NCBI GenBank assembly: GCA_944384265.1
Contig: CALWSR010000001.1
Span: forward strand, 124,001 to 188,000
Direction of reading: 5' to 3'
DNA from: an uncultured Clostridia bacterium
Lineage (GTDB): Bacteria > Bacillota > Clostridia > Lachnospirales > Anaerotignaceae
Length of the DNA: 64,000 nucleotides
The notes beneath the pieces were generated by a model. It searched no databases. It was not told the origin of the DNA and saw nothing but the letters and a program-made list of their open reading frames with translations. Shown piece after piece: positions 9,342-17,495 of this stretch. Both the position numbers and the translations under genes were made by a program. How positions within the stretch are numbered: the stretch's first letter is position 1; each line of letters begins with the position of its first letter.

Positions 9342-10055
9342 ATGCAGAGTAAATGTACAAGATGTTATGATTTAGGAACACCAGATGGTTGTCCAAAATG
9401 TGGTAAGCTGTCAAGTTCAAATAAAAATAAAATTGTATTTTCAAGTGATATTGACAATTCAATTATTCCTACAAAGTATCAAGGTGTTGTATGGACAAGA
9501 CCAGATGAAGTAAAAAATAAACTATTTTATGATTTTGATAGTGATTTAGATAAAATACATAAAAAATTTTTATCTGGTGCTAATTTGAAGTTGAGTCTAT
9601 TTATTGCAGCACCTCAAAAATATGATAAGTTAACTTTTGCTTATAGTTGTATGCAAGCTGGTTTAATGAACAAATTTAGAGTTGCACCTTTACTGTCAAC
9701 ATCGGATATCCGTAGGTTGATGTGTATTAGTCAAATATCACCTTTTTTTAAATTATATAAGTCATGGACATACGATTTAGTAATGTCTGCTGATATTTTA
9801 TTTGTAACAATAACACATATAGATAACAATCGTCACGATGATATTATGCTTTTACATGAACTATATGATACCAGAGCTAGATTGGATTTACCAACTATTG
9901 TTATTAGTGACTATACTTTGGAATCTATGGTTCCTAAATGGGATAGCAAAATATATTCTGTATTGGTTGATATAGGAAAAAATGCTGATTTATTACGATA
10001 TCCACGTATACTGCAAAGATTTGACTATATGGGAGGAAATAATGATGACAAATAA
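9342..10055 (+). CDS. zinc-ribbon protein with DnaC/IstB-like domain lacking a normal P-loop
   Basis: 237 aa; the site GGAGTAG precedes ATG 9342. The N-terminus has two pairs of Cys (CTRC at 5-8, CPKC at 17-20), a likely zinc ribbon as in primosomal DnaI/DnaC relatives. The rest has the order of an AAA+ helicase-loader domain: a strand (LFIAAP) where Walker A should be, a helix, a strand near ADILFVTI (Walker B position), and a strand PTIVISDY (sensor I position). The P-loop reads APQKYDKLT instead of GxxGxGKT, so ATP binding looks lost. A non-catalytic helicase-recruiting factor for the DnaB-like ATPase at 15870 is one idea. The fold call is moderate; the Zn site is clear. Confidence 0.65.
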   Translation: MQSKCTRCYDLGTPDGCPKCGKLSSSNKNKIVFSSDIDNSIIPTKYQGVVWTRPDEVKNKLFYDFDSDLDKIHKKFLSGANLKLSLFIAAPQKYDKLTFAYSCMQAGLMNKFRVAPLLSTSDIRRLMCISQISPFFKLYKSWTYDLVMSADILFVTITHIDNNRHDDIMLLHELYDTRARLDLPTIVISDYTLESMVPKWDSKIYSVLVDIGKNADLLRYPRILQRFDYMGGNNDDK

Positions 10056-10695
10056 AGGACTTCATTCTGTTATACGAGCAAAAACAATACAACAAGTAAA
10101 GCAATTGGAAGTTACAATTGCTGAGAGGAAGCAAGAATTAAGAGAAGCTGCTAATATGGGTGACTTTTCAGAAAATAGTGAATTTGACAGTGCAAAAGCA
10201 GATTTAGCAATACTATTAGAAGAACAACGAGATTTTAAGGAACTGCTTGATATGCCAACTTTGACTTCAAGGAATACTGATATTATAGAACCTGGATGTA
10301 TAGTAGAAATAGAAATATATGGACCTAATAAACAACCATTATTTTTACATGGTTCTACTGCTAATAATAATTTAAAAAAATTGAACTTTACATCAAACAA
10401 TGAAAGGTATGATTCTAAAAAATCAGAAAGTAATATGACAAATTCAGGTTTTGAATTTATAAAAGATAAAGAGCCAGATTTTCATGGCATCTTATTATTT
10501 GGTGGTTCTACACCAAGACATACATGTTTAACTGACCATATTTTCTTGGAGAATACACCAATAGGATTAGGCATAAATGGTAAGCCAGCAGGAATTTATG
10601 AGATTGAAGGTCCTTCTGGTTTTTTACTTGTTAATGTCAGAAAGGTGAAAGAAGATGAAAATGAAATTCAAACTGGGTACAGTTTTAAAAAATAA
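10042..10695 (+). CDS. GreA/GreB-like transcription elongation factor
   Basis: 217 aa from ATG 10042, or 216 from the adjacent ATG 10045; GGGAGG at 10031-10036 fits either. The N-terminal half is a GreA-type coiled coil with the tip motif AANMGDFSENSEFDSAK, keeping the acidic residues that reach the RNA polymerase active site. The C-terminal half resembles the GreA FKBP-like domain (EPGCIVEI; PIGLGINGKPAGIYEI) but holds a long insert of about 60 residues. Chromosomal GreA is about 158 aa, so this is an enlarged relative. It overlaps the previous gene by 14 bases and the next by 41. Gre factors rescue backtracked polymerase; on this element it may help read the long terminator-rich operons (inference). 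Confidence 0.8.
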   Translation: MMTNKGLHSVIRAKTIQQVKQLEVTIAERKQELREAANMGDFSENSEFDSAKADLAILLEEQRDFKELLDMPTLTSRNTDIIEPGCIVEIEIYGPNKQPLFLHGSTANNNLKKLNFTSNNERYDSKKSESNMTNSGFEFIKDKEPDFHGILLFGGSTPRHTCLTDHIFLENTPIGLGINGKPAGIYEIEGPSGFLLVNVRKVKEDENEIQTGYSFKK

Positions 10696-11140
10696 TCTTC
10701 GTTATATCGTTTTATTATTTTTCAGTATAGTTTTGTTAAGTATTTCTCAACAGACAAAACATAATATTACAACAAATGAAGGGTCTGAAAATTTAGGTAT
10801 TGAACTTGTAAACGCTTTATATAACTATAATTCTTTAGATGAATTGTCAGATGTACAGTCAGATAATCTATTGAATATCATGAATGAATCCTTAGTTTAT
10901 TACTACAGTATAGAATATAATCGAAATAGAATACAATATACCTATTATGGGCTTGAAAGCGGTGTTATAAAACCGATTATCCACCGAACACTTGATGGAT
11001 ATATTGAGTTTACAGTTTCTATAGATGGTGTAGATGATAACATTTTACGAGGTATATGGTATTCTGAACATCAAGGTAAAATTACAGGATTATCAGAAGC
11101 AACATTATATCCTTTTTCAACTAATCAAAAGGTAGGTTGA
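10655..11140 (+). CDS. VirB8/TcpC-like membrane protein A
   Basis: 161 aa; ATG 10655 lies 41 bases inside the greA-like gene with AGGTG before it. One N-terminal membrane helix (about residues 15-32) is followed by an outside domain of about 125 residues built of an initial helix and beta strands, matching an NTF2-like VirB8/TcpC plan. The next gene encodes a clear paralogue: both have I-G-(I/x)-x-x-V-N followed by (L/M)Y(N/D)(Y/F) then a Ser at the same place. In Tn916 and pCW3 such proteins form the channel scaffold. Assigned from topology, paralogy and position rather than a diagnostic motif. Confidence 0.6.
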   Translation: MKMKFKLGTVLKNNLRYIVLLFFSIVLLSISQQTKHNITTNEGSENLGIELVNALYNYNSLDELSDVQSDNLLNIMNESLVYYYSIEYNRNRIQYTYYGLESGVIKPIIHRTLDGYIEFTVSIDGVDDNILRGIWYSEHQGKITGLSEATLYPFSTNQKVG

Positions 11141-11634
11141 TGTATATGAAGAAAGTTCTGTATAACAAACAATTTATAAAAGAGCTATTTATTTTCATGT
11201 TAGTATTAACAATAGCTACATATTCTATTATGACTTTACTGAATACATATTCTGCTATTAAAAAAGCACAATATGAAGAATATATAGGTATTCGGGCTGT
11301 AAATTTAATGTATGACTTTGATTCTATATTTGATTTAACTAGTCAAATGAGTGAATTGCAAGAAATTACAACGCCAGAAGTTTATAAAAGTTTAGATATC
11401 AATTATGATTCACGCATCATACCAATATATTTTAAATTTAAAGCAGAACCGACAAAAGTAGAAATTATTTCTTCTTTTCCTGGTTCAATACATTATCGTT
11501 TGCTAAATAATAATGTTTCATCTGAACGCTCTTTTTTATTTCGATATACTGTTTCTGAGGGTGTGATAAATTTTGTAGAAGAAGTCGAACTGGTCACTGG
11601 TATAGATAATACTGGAGGTGTGATATATAAATAA
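11140..11634 (+). CDS. VirB8/TcpC-like membrane protein B
   Basis: 164 aa from ATG 11140, which shares its A with the previous stop (TGATG); ATG 11146 is an alternative start. It has an N-terminal membrane helix (about residues 15-38) and an outside domain of about 120 residues that looks like the upstream gene's product in length, topology and several spaced residues (IGIRAVNLMYDF versus LGIELVNALYNY). The pair probably arose by duplication and may form hetero-oligomers in a mating channel. Translation is coupled to the upstream gene. Function is by analogy to VirB8/TcpC. Confidence 0.6.
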   Translation: MYMKKVLYNKQFIKELFIFMLVLTIATYSIMTLLNTYSAIKKAQYEEYIGIRAVNLMYDFDSIFDLTSQMSELQEITTPEVYKSLDINYDSRIIPIYFKFKAEPTKVEIISSFPGSIHYRLLNNNVSSERSFLFRYTVSEGVINFVEEVELVTGIDNTGGVIYK

Positions 11635-11785
11635 AATAATATCGCTTATATTTGGTCTTTTTCTATTTCTTATTCTTGCTGGATATATTACAACTTTTGG
11701 GAAAAGAAAAACTGGAATTTATCCTGATTTTTTTACAGTTACTTTATTACTAGCATTAAGTTGGTTTATAAAGGGGTGGGTGTAA
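11627..11785 (+). CDS. small two-helix membrane protein, apparent AUA start
   Basis: An open frame from the TGA at 11621-11623 to TAA 11783-11785 encodes a convincing membrane protein: an N-terminal helix (LIFGLFLFLILAGYITTF), a short basic loop, then a second helix (FFTVTLLLALSWFI). There is no ATG, GTG or TTG before the first helix. The best-placed start is ATA 11627, seven bases after GGAGG (11614-11618), giving about 52 residues. The downstream gene starts at the base after its stop. Possible explanations are a genuine AUA start (known for infC-like cases), translational coupling, or a sequence error. It fills the place of VirB3/TcpE-type small proteins. No function is assigned. Confidence 0.5.
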   Translation: MNKIISLIFGLFLFLILAGYITTFGKRKTGIYPDFFTVTLLLALSWFIKGWV

Positions 11786-12298
11786 GTGAAACAATCAGAT
11801 TTTGAAAAAGATAAAACTGAACAAGATGGTGAAGAATTAAATTACAACAATAAAAATAATGATGAAACTAGCAATAGTTACAATACTTTAATATATTCAC
11901 AGGATTTGATAATTGATAGTTTTAATCTTGATAATATGCTTGGGCACACCTTAGCCTCTCTTTGTATTGGTCCTATGCGTTTAACAACTAGAGTAGCGAC
12001 TAATTTAGCTTTATTATCGCCATTTTATTTTTTAAAGTTTGTGCAAAATATTTTAATCATTGATCTATACCTATTTATATTATCCTTAATTCAGTCTTTT
12101 TTTACAAAATCATATTATTTTCCAATTGTTACTTTTTTGCTTTTTATTCTATTTGGGGTACTATATAAATATGTAGAATCCTTTGAATCAGCAGAACAAA
12201 ATGATAGGGAACTTAATATCGATACTGATAGTATAGAGCAATCTTGTAATGAAATTTATAATATTTTAGATAGTATTTTAGAGGAGGAGTTTAAATGA
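11786..12298 (+). CDS. hypothetical membrane protein
   Basis: 170 aa; GTG start at 11786 directly after the previous stop, with GGGGTGGG upstream. The N-terminal 50 residues are acidic and Asn-rich. Then come a moderately hydrophobic segment (about 65-95) and a hydrophobic hairpin (about 85-128), with an acidic C-terminal tail. The layout resembles TcpE-like PrgI-family small inner-membrane proteins in which two helices lie near the middle, but no motif is decisive. It overlaps the next gene by 4 bases (ATGA), so it is part of the same translation unit as the VirB8-like genes. Confidence 0.7.
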   Translation: MKQSDFEKDKTEQDGEELNYNNKNNDETSNSYNTLIYSQDLIIDSFNLDNMLGHTLASLCIGPMRLTTRVATNLALLSPFYFLKFVQNILIIDLYLFILSLIQSFFTKSYYFPIVTFLLFILFGVLYKYVESFESAEQNDRELNIDTDSIEQSCNEIYNILDSILEEEFK

Positions 12299-13074
12299 AA
12301 TTCAATGATGAATTTAAAAATGCAGAATTAACTTTGCATGAAGCTGTAGAGCTATTTTATCATTTAAAAAATCTTAAAGATGCTTTAAGAAGTTTTGAAG
12401 AGTGGAAACAAGATGTACCAAGTATAACATTTCCTGTGTATATGAGGGACTCTGTTCAAAATTTAATGAAGACAACAATAACAAACTTTGGAATACAATT
12501 TCCAAATTTACAGATACATTTCAAAAATGGAGATGGAGAAAGTGCTGCTAGTGCCAGATTATCTTCTGCTGTATTAACCATTTCTTTTTTAACAGAAGAA
12601 TTGAAGAACATGCATTACTTAATCCGTTCAGATGATACTAGACAACATCTGAAGTTAATGGTAATTAAAAGTATACAGCATTTACTTTTATTTATTTTTA
12701 TACAATATCGATTACATAGATATCCTTCAGAAGAGTATTTGCCATTATTTATCTATTGTGAAAAAGAAGAAATGTTGCCAGAAGATTTTATTGATAATGT
12801 TCTTTCTTGGCAAAAAGAATTTGATGCTTATCCTAATATTTATGAATTGCACTCTGCAGTTACAGATGATTTTTTGGCAGTTGATTCTGAACTATATCAA
12901 AAAGCTGAAGAATTACAGTATCCTTTGACTGCTATGTTAGCAGAAAAGGCTTTATCCTCAGCTGAGGAAATGGATAAACTAAAAAATGATATTGAAAAAG
13001 TATCTCGCAATAATATTTCGTTTGAATCTAATATATCTCATGAGGATATATTACGCAAAATGCAGTTAGGGTAA
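12295..13074 (+). CDS. hypothetical soluble helical protein
   Basis: 259 aa; GGAGGAG ribosome site, ATG 12295 overlapping the previous stop by 4 bases. The product is mostly alpha-helical with a possible amphipathic helix near residues 115-135 (IKSIQHLLLFIFIQYRL) and an acidic, helix-rich C-terminus. I recognise no family. It is co-translated with membrane proteins of the transfer module and followed four bases later by another unknown, so a peripheral channel or regulatory subunit is possible. Confidence 0.65.
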   Translation: MKFNDEFKNAELTLHEAVELFYHLKNLKDALRSFEEWKQDVPSITFPVYMRDSVQNLMKTTITNFGIQFPNLQIHFKNGDGESAASARLSSAVLTISFLTEELKNMHYLIRSDDTRQHLKLMVIKSIQHLLLFIFIQYRLHRYPSEEYLPLFIYCEKEEMLPEDFIDNVLSWQKEFDAYPNIYELHSAVTDDFLAVDSELYQKAEELQYPLTAMLAEKALSSAEEMDKLKNDIEKVSRNNISFESNISHEDILRKMQLG

Positions 13075-13078
13075 ATAT

Positions 13079-13384
13079 ATGATTCTAAATAAGATTTTAT
13101 CTGCATCTGCAGATTCTGACTTGACTGAAATTGCTTTTGATTTATTACAAAAGGAAAATATAATCACACTAATTAAAGAAATGAGTGAATTACATATTTC
13201 TTTTGATAAATCTTTTGAATTTGATATTACAACAAGTCAACTTCAAGATTCTATTAATATTTCATACAATTCTAAGAATTATGATATTAATAGAAATTTG
13301 CATGATAGATTGCTGCTCTTGGCTAAAAATAATATAGCATTACAAAAAAATATAGCACTTATTATGCAAAAGTTTTACGATTAA
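13079..13384 (+). CDS. hypothetical small protein
   Basis: 101 aa; ATG 13079, four bases after the previous stop, with TTAGGG as a poor ribosome site, so translation is probably coupled. Soluble and rich in Ile, Asn and Asp, mostly helical with a central strand-like segment. Not recognised. Sits between the helical protein at 12295 and the SF2 helicase at 13409 in one operon. Confidence 0.6.
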   Translation: MILNKILSASADSDLTEIAFDLLQKENIITLIKEMSELHISFDKSFEFDITTSQLQDSINISYNSKNYDINRNLHDRLLLLAKNNIALQKNIALIMQKFYD

Positions 13385-13408
13385 CAAAAAGATAGGAGTG
13401 CCTCTAAC

Positions 13409-14698
13409 ATGTCTTCAAAACAACAAAAACTACTGAATTGTGACTCTTTATTTACAACGCTAAACAATATTGAGTTAGAACCTATACAAGTTCATGGTGT
13501 TATTAGAGCACTTTTGGAAAAAAGAGTTATTCTGCGATATGACACAGGATTAGGAAAAACTATAATGATGAGTGTAATACTTCGTGGACTTATAAATGCA
13601 GAACCTAATAAAAAAAGAATTGTATTTGTAATGAAAGACCAAGAAACAGAAACACCTAAAAAAATGGCGCCAATAGTACAGGCGCCAATTATTTTTACAT
13701 CTGCAGAAAATCATAAGTTGCAACAAATGTACAAATTCTGGGACAGAACATCAGTGATATTGCTTACTTACCAATGTTTACAAAACATTGAGTTAGTTTC
13801 TTTTTTGTATACAAAATTAAATGAAATTGATGCAATATTTATTGATGAAGCACATTTAGTTTCTAACTGGACTGAAGCAAATACCTCTTTTATGTTAAGA
13901 TCTATTGTTGATAAAGTAGAATATTGTATTGGTCTCACAGCGACTCCGATTATTAGAGATACGCATCAATTTTCACGCTTACGTAATCTTATAAATAGAG
14001 ATATTAGTTATAAATATGATGAAAATGTTGCGACACCTAGCCCTCATAAATCATTTATAAATATAAATCGGCAAGATTTTGGCTTAAAAGGGAATTACAA
14101 AAGTATACCTATTTTTGTTACCCCAATGTTACATCAATTAGGAAAACTAAAGGGAAATATTTTTGATATAACAAAAGGGGAGGGTGCCATAAATCAAGTA
14201 ACTAAATTGTTACAACTATTACAAGAAAGGTCTGGAAAAAAAGTTTTAGTCTATATACGCTATCATAAAACCAGACTTTGGGTTGAAAAGTACTTACATA
14301 ATAATAACATTTCATTTCAATCAATTCATGGTAAAGTAACAAATACTGGTGACAGAAAATTAATACTGAATAAATTTAATACTGGAGAAGTTCCTATATT
14401 GTTGACTTCATTGACAACAAGTTTGGATATTGACGCAGATACTGTAATAATGTATGAATTTACTACCTATGTTAAGCAAATGATAGGAAGGGCACATAGA
14501 GGTTTAGTGCCTAAAGATCTAGAGATTATTTTTATTTTGACACGAGATACTGTTGAATTAGATTATTTTATGAGATATATCTATTATAGGTCAGAATTGA
14601 TTCAGGATACGTTGGGTATAGACTATTCTGAATTTATTGAACTTGGTAAAAAGATAGAAAAAGAAATGTTAGAGAGTGATATGGTTATATCTATTTAG
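13409..14698 (+). CDS. compact SF2 (SNF2/DEAH-like) helicase
   Basis: 429 aa; ATG 13409 after AGGAG. It has a clear SF2 motif set: Walker A YDTGLGKTIMM (about residues 46-56), DEAH in FIDEAHLVSNW (about 149), motif III GLTATP (about 178), motif V region TSLTTSLDIDADTV (about 335), and motif VI QMIGRAHRG (about 355-363) with its arginine finger. At about 430 aa this is close to the bare two RecA lobes, shorter than most chromosomal SNF2 or DEAD proteins. Such small helicases are common on phages and conjugative elements. It ends the first operon: a strong terminator overlaps its last codons. Substrate (DNA or RNA) cannot be told from sequence. Confidence 0.85.
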   Translation: MSSKQQKLLNCDSLFTTLNNIELEPIQVHGVIRALLEKRVILRYDTGLGKTIMMSVILRGLINAEPNKKRIVFVMKDQETETPKKMAPIVQAPIIFTSAENHKLQQMYKFWDRTSVILLTYQCLQNIELVSFLYTKLNEIDAIFIDEAHLVSNWTEANTSFMLRSIVDKVEYCIGLTATPIIRDTHQFSRLRNLINRDISYKYDENVATPSPHKSFININRQDFGLKGNYKSIPIFVTPMLHQLGKLKGNIFDITKGEGAINQVTKLLQLLQERSGKKVLVYIRYHKTRLWVEKYLHNNNISFQSIHGKVTNTGDRKLILNKFNTGEVPILLTSLTTSLDIDADTVIMYEFTTYVKQMIGRAHRGLVPKDLEIIFILTRDTVELDYFMRYIYYRSELIQDTLGIDYSEFIELGKKIEKEMLESDMVISI

Positions 14699-14723
14699 AT
14701 ATAACTATACCACTCTTTTTTTA
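14673..14723 (+). terminator. intrinsic terminator overlapping the helicase stop codon
   Basis: A stem of about 20 bp with two G-T type mismatches pairs 14673-14692 with 14697-14716 and is followed by a run of T to 14723. The left arm is inside the last helicase codons. A separate promoter lies 60 bases downstream, so this looks like a true operon end. Confidence 0.8.
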
Positions 14724-14778
14724 ATTTAACTAAAATACTTTAATTAATACTATAAAACTATGCTTAAAACAAATAGTA

Positions 14779-14807
14779 TTGAGATTTGTTACTAAGAATG
14801 ATATAAT
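14779..14807 (+). promoter_or_regulatory. sigma-A type promoter for the fic gene
   Basis: TTGAGA (14779-14784), a 17-base spacer and a perfect TATAAT (14802-14807). It lies behind the helicase terminator and gives a 5' leader of about 110 bases before the GTG start of fic at 14927. Confidence 0.7.
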
Positions 14808-14926
14808 AAAAATATATTTTAATGTAATACATGAGTTAAATTAAGAGATTATTACTTATTTAATTATAGTTTGAAAAAAGACTATAAAATAAAAATAAAT
14901 AACTTTTTATTGAAAGGAACTAGAGT

Positions 14927-15679
14927 GTGACTAAAATGAACATAGACAAATTCATTAACTTTCTAAAGAATAGATTTCAAGAAGAAAAAGATAGACAGTA
15001 TCGTAAAGGGATATATGGGTTTACCCAACGAATATTAGCATATAATTCAAATAAAATAGAGGGGAGCACACTCACAGAGGAGCAAACAGCCTCACTATTT
15101 GATACTGGTACTTTGCCTTATACAGATGATTATTATAGGGCAAAAGATATTGAGGAAATGAGTGGACATTTCTTAATGTTTAATAAAATGCTGAATACAT
15201 TGGATCAAAATCTAACACAAGAGCTAATTAAACAATTTCATTATGAATTAAAAACAGGTGTGTTTGAAGATCGTGCAAATGGTTATGCTATTGGAGAATA
15301 CAAAACACGTGCTAACATGATTGGAATATATGAAACAACATTACCAAAAGAAGTAGCATCAGAGATGAAAAACCTAATAACGTGGTATTCTGAACAAGTG
15401 ATTGACTTGAATGTCATAGCAAAATTTCATGCACAATATGAATGTATTCATCCATTCCAAGATGGTAACGGAAGGACTGGTAGGATTATTATTTTTCGTG
15501 AATGCTTAAGACATAATATATTACCTGTTATAATTGAAGACGTTAATAGAAAAGAATATATAGATGGTCTTAAAGAATGGAGAGAATACAAAAAAGTAGA
15601 CAAATTGATTGAATTATTTAAGAAGGAACAAGAATTTTATTTTAATAAGTGTAGGTATTTTTATGATAACGAATTATAA
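14927..15679 (+). CDS. Fic-domain AMP-transferase, class II-type with N-terminal inhibitory helix
   Basis: 250 aa; GTG 14927 is correctly spaced from GAAAGGA, while the ATG at 14936 is too far. The Fic core motif HPFQDGNGRTGR is complete (about residues 174-185), so AMP transfer from ATP to a target hydroxyl is expected. An N-terminal SNKIEG (about residues 40-45) matches the (S/T)xxxE(G/N) inhibitory motif whose Glu blocks ATP binding in class II Fic proteins. It stands alone, with its own promoter and a 21-bp-stem terminator just downstream, so it is cargo rather than part of the transfer operon. The target is unknown; a toxin or host-modulating role is inferred. No small antitoxin gene is adjacent. 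Confidence 0.9.
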   Translation: MTKMNIDKFINFLKNRFQEEKDRQYRKGIYGFTQRILAYNSNKIEGSTLTEEQTASLFDTGTLPYTDDYYRAKDIEEMSGHFLMFNKMLNTLDQNLTQELIKQFHYELKTGVFEDRANGYAIGEYKTRANMIGIYETTLPKEVASEMKNLITWYSEQVIDLNVIAKFHAQYECIHPFQDGNGRTGRIIIFRECLRHNILPVIIEDVNRKEYIDGLKEWREYKKVDKLIELFKKEQEFYFNKCRYFYDNEL

Positions 15680-15704
15680 TAAATAGACTGTGTTTTTATA
15701 TTAG

Positions 15705-15758
15705 GTAGAGAGGTATGATTGTATTAATTTAATACAATCATACCTCTCTACTTTTTTT
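15705..15758 (+). terminator. strong intrinsic terminator after fic
   Basis: A perfect 21-bp stem (15705-15725 with 15731-15751, loop of five A/T) is followed by a run of seven T. It begins 25 bases after the fic stop. Because the stem is symmetrical it could also act on the other strand, although no gene points that way here. Confidence 0.9.
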
Positions 15759-15869
15759 ATGTTTATTATTTTAATCTTATAGCAAAAAGTTATCTTAATA
15801 TTCTATATAATATTATAGATTTTTGTACCATTATATTATGTATATTATTTTTTAACATTGAAATGAAAG

Positions 15870-17468
15870 ATGGTGACAAATGTGATTTTAAATTTTAGGG
15901 ATGAGGTATTAACCACAGTATTAAATAAAATAATAAGTGGATTTTTACCACATGAAAATTATGATCCAGATAAATTTAGTATGTTTTACTCAAGATTTCA
16001 AAAGATATTATCGAAAGAGGATAGTAGAGGAATTTATTATATTTTTCAGATAATTCTGGAGAAATATAATACATTAAGTGTAATAGATAATTATACAGTT
16101 GAAATATCAGAAAAAAAGTTTTCTGATATTTTAGAAAATAATGTATTTGATTATATAAAAGATCCTAACAGTAATATCAAAGAATTAATGGCAGAAGAGG
16201 GACAATCTGCTGATTTAACAAATCCTCTAGAACAAAGTAAAATAGCAAATATTTTCTATAATAAGTGCATGGCTTTATATCAAATGTGTTTTGAGATGAA
16301 AATAACCACAGATGACGCTATATCTTCATTACTTGAATTAGATGATGTAATACAGAAGAATTTAATTGAAACATGCACTAATTTACAAAGAAATATTATT
16401 AATGTTGGGGTGAAAATAAAAGGACGAGATTATATAGGTGTTAATGGATGGACAGAAATAACAAGCGAAACAATACGAGAAATTGCTAATATTAAAAATA
16501 GAAAAGATACAGCAGTTGTTTGTGATGATTATAATAAATTAAAAGAAGTTGAACTAGAAGCTACACAAGCATTTGAACCTCTTTGTAACTATGGTTTACC
16601 TCAGTTAGATGATTACACTCCTATGTTAAAACATCGATTTGTTGTATTAGTTGGTCGCGAAAATGTTGGTAAAACAAAAATTATGACAGATCTTATTGTT
16701 AAATTAATTTTAGAAGGCAAAAAGCCATACATAGCTATAGGAGAAACATCTAGAGCTAATTTTATATCACAAGTTATTTCTACCTATATTTTTAAAAAGT
16801 ATGAATTAAATATAGAACCAACAATGTTATATGGTGAAAATTTAAAAATGTTTGATAAGGAAGAACAACAAATTATAGAATTAGCTAAAGCTGAAGTAAT
16901 AACATCTGGTATGGTAGTAGACGAAGGATTAACATATGATTCTGTATTTTCAACGTTTGTACAGAGATTTAAGGAAGGGTGCGATGCTTTCTTTATAGAT
17001 CATACACAATCTTTAAATGGTAGAAATAATAGACCGATGCTCGATCTTGTAACTAATTTGGCATTGGATTGTAGAGAATTTAAGAATATGTTTCCTGCCT
17101 TCGTGTTTGTACTTTCACACCCATCTAGTGATGTAAAAGATATATTACAAACAGCACCAGAAAAGATAAAAAATTTACAATTGTCACCAACAGCGAGATC
17201 TGCAACACTTAGTCAGGAAGCAGATGAAATTTTTATAATTTATAGTTCTGATGCTCTAAATAAACAAGGATTACTTGGTTGGATTACATATAAACGTAGA
17301 GGACCTCAAATACCTACTATCTATATACGTAAACACTTTCATGTATCTGCTTTTAGTTATAGTGAACAAGATCAAGCAGGTTCCTGCGAAGTTGATGATG
17401 AAGAGTTTGAATCTTTATTATCTGCATATTCTTCGCCTGAACAGGAGGGATTAAATATTGAAATCTAA
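15870..17468 (+). CDS. DnaB/RecA-fold ATPase, likely element replicative helicase
   Basis: 532 aa. ATG 15870 is used, but its ribosome site is weak and GTG 15873 or 15882 are possible. The first 240 residues are helical and not recognised. The C-terminal half has the RecA/DnaB plan: Walker A VGRENVGKTKI (about 259-269), a strand KPYIAIGETSRA, a Walker B strand DAFFIDHTQ (about 372), an arginine- and threonine-rich loop near TARSATLSQEADEI, and a final beta hairpin. DnaB hexamers unwind DNA at forks, and neighbours with primase-zinc-finger, RuvC-like and Hsp70 genes fit a replication module. A KaiC/RadA-like role is the alternative. First gene of its operon; the 110 bases upstream may hold its promoter but I saw no clean one. 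Confidence 0.75.
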   Translation: MVTNVILNFRDEVLTTVLNKIISGFLPHENYDPDKFSMFYSRFQKILSKEDSRGIYYIFQIILEKYNTLSVIDNYTVEISEKKFSDILENNVFDYIKDPNSNIKELMAEEGQSADLTNPLEQSKIANIFYNKCMALYQMCFEMKITTDDAISSLLELDDVIQKNLIETCTNLQRNIINVGVKIKGRDYIGVNGWTEITSETIREIANIKNRKDTAVVCDDYNKLKEVELEATQAFEPLCNYGLPQLDDYTPMLKHRFVVLVGRENVGKTKIMTDLIVKLILEGKKPYIAIGETSRANFISQVISTYIFKKYELNIEPTMLYGENLKMFDKEEQQIIELAKAEVITSGMVVDEGLTYDSVFSTFVQRFKEGCDAFFIDHTQSLNGRNNRPMLDLVTNLALDCREFKNMFPAFVFVLSHPSSDVKDILQTAPEKIKNLQLSPTARSATLSQEADEIFIIYSSDALNKQGLLGWITYKRRGPQIPTIYIRKHFHVSAFSYSEQDQAGSCEVDDEEFESLLSAYSSPEQEGLNIEI

Positions 17469-17495
17469 TATCATATATAATAGGAGGGCGCTAGT

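Noticed and set aside
13666..13696. TGGCGCC...GGCGCCA inverted repeat with T-rich sequence downstream inside the SF2 helicase gene
   Set aside because: Short 7-bp stem, broken T run, mid-gene and encodes ordinary protein sequence; chance is likely.
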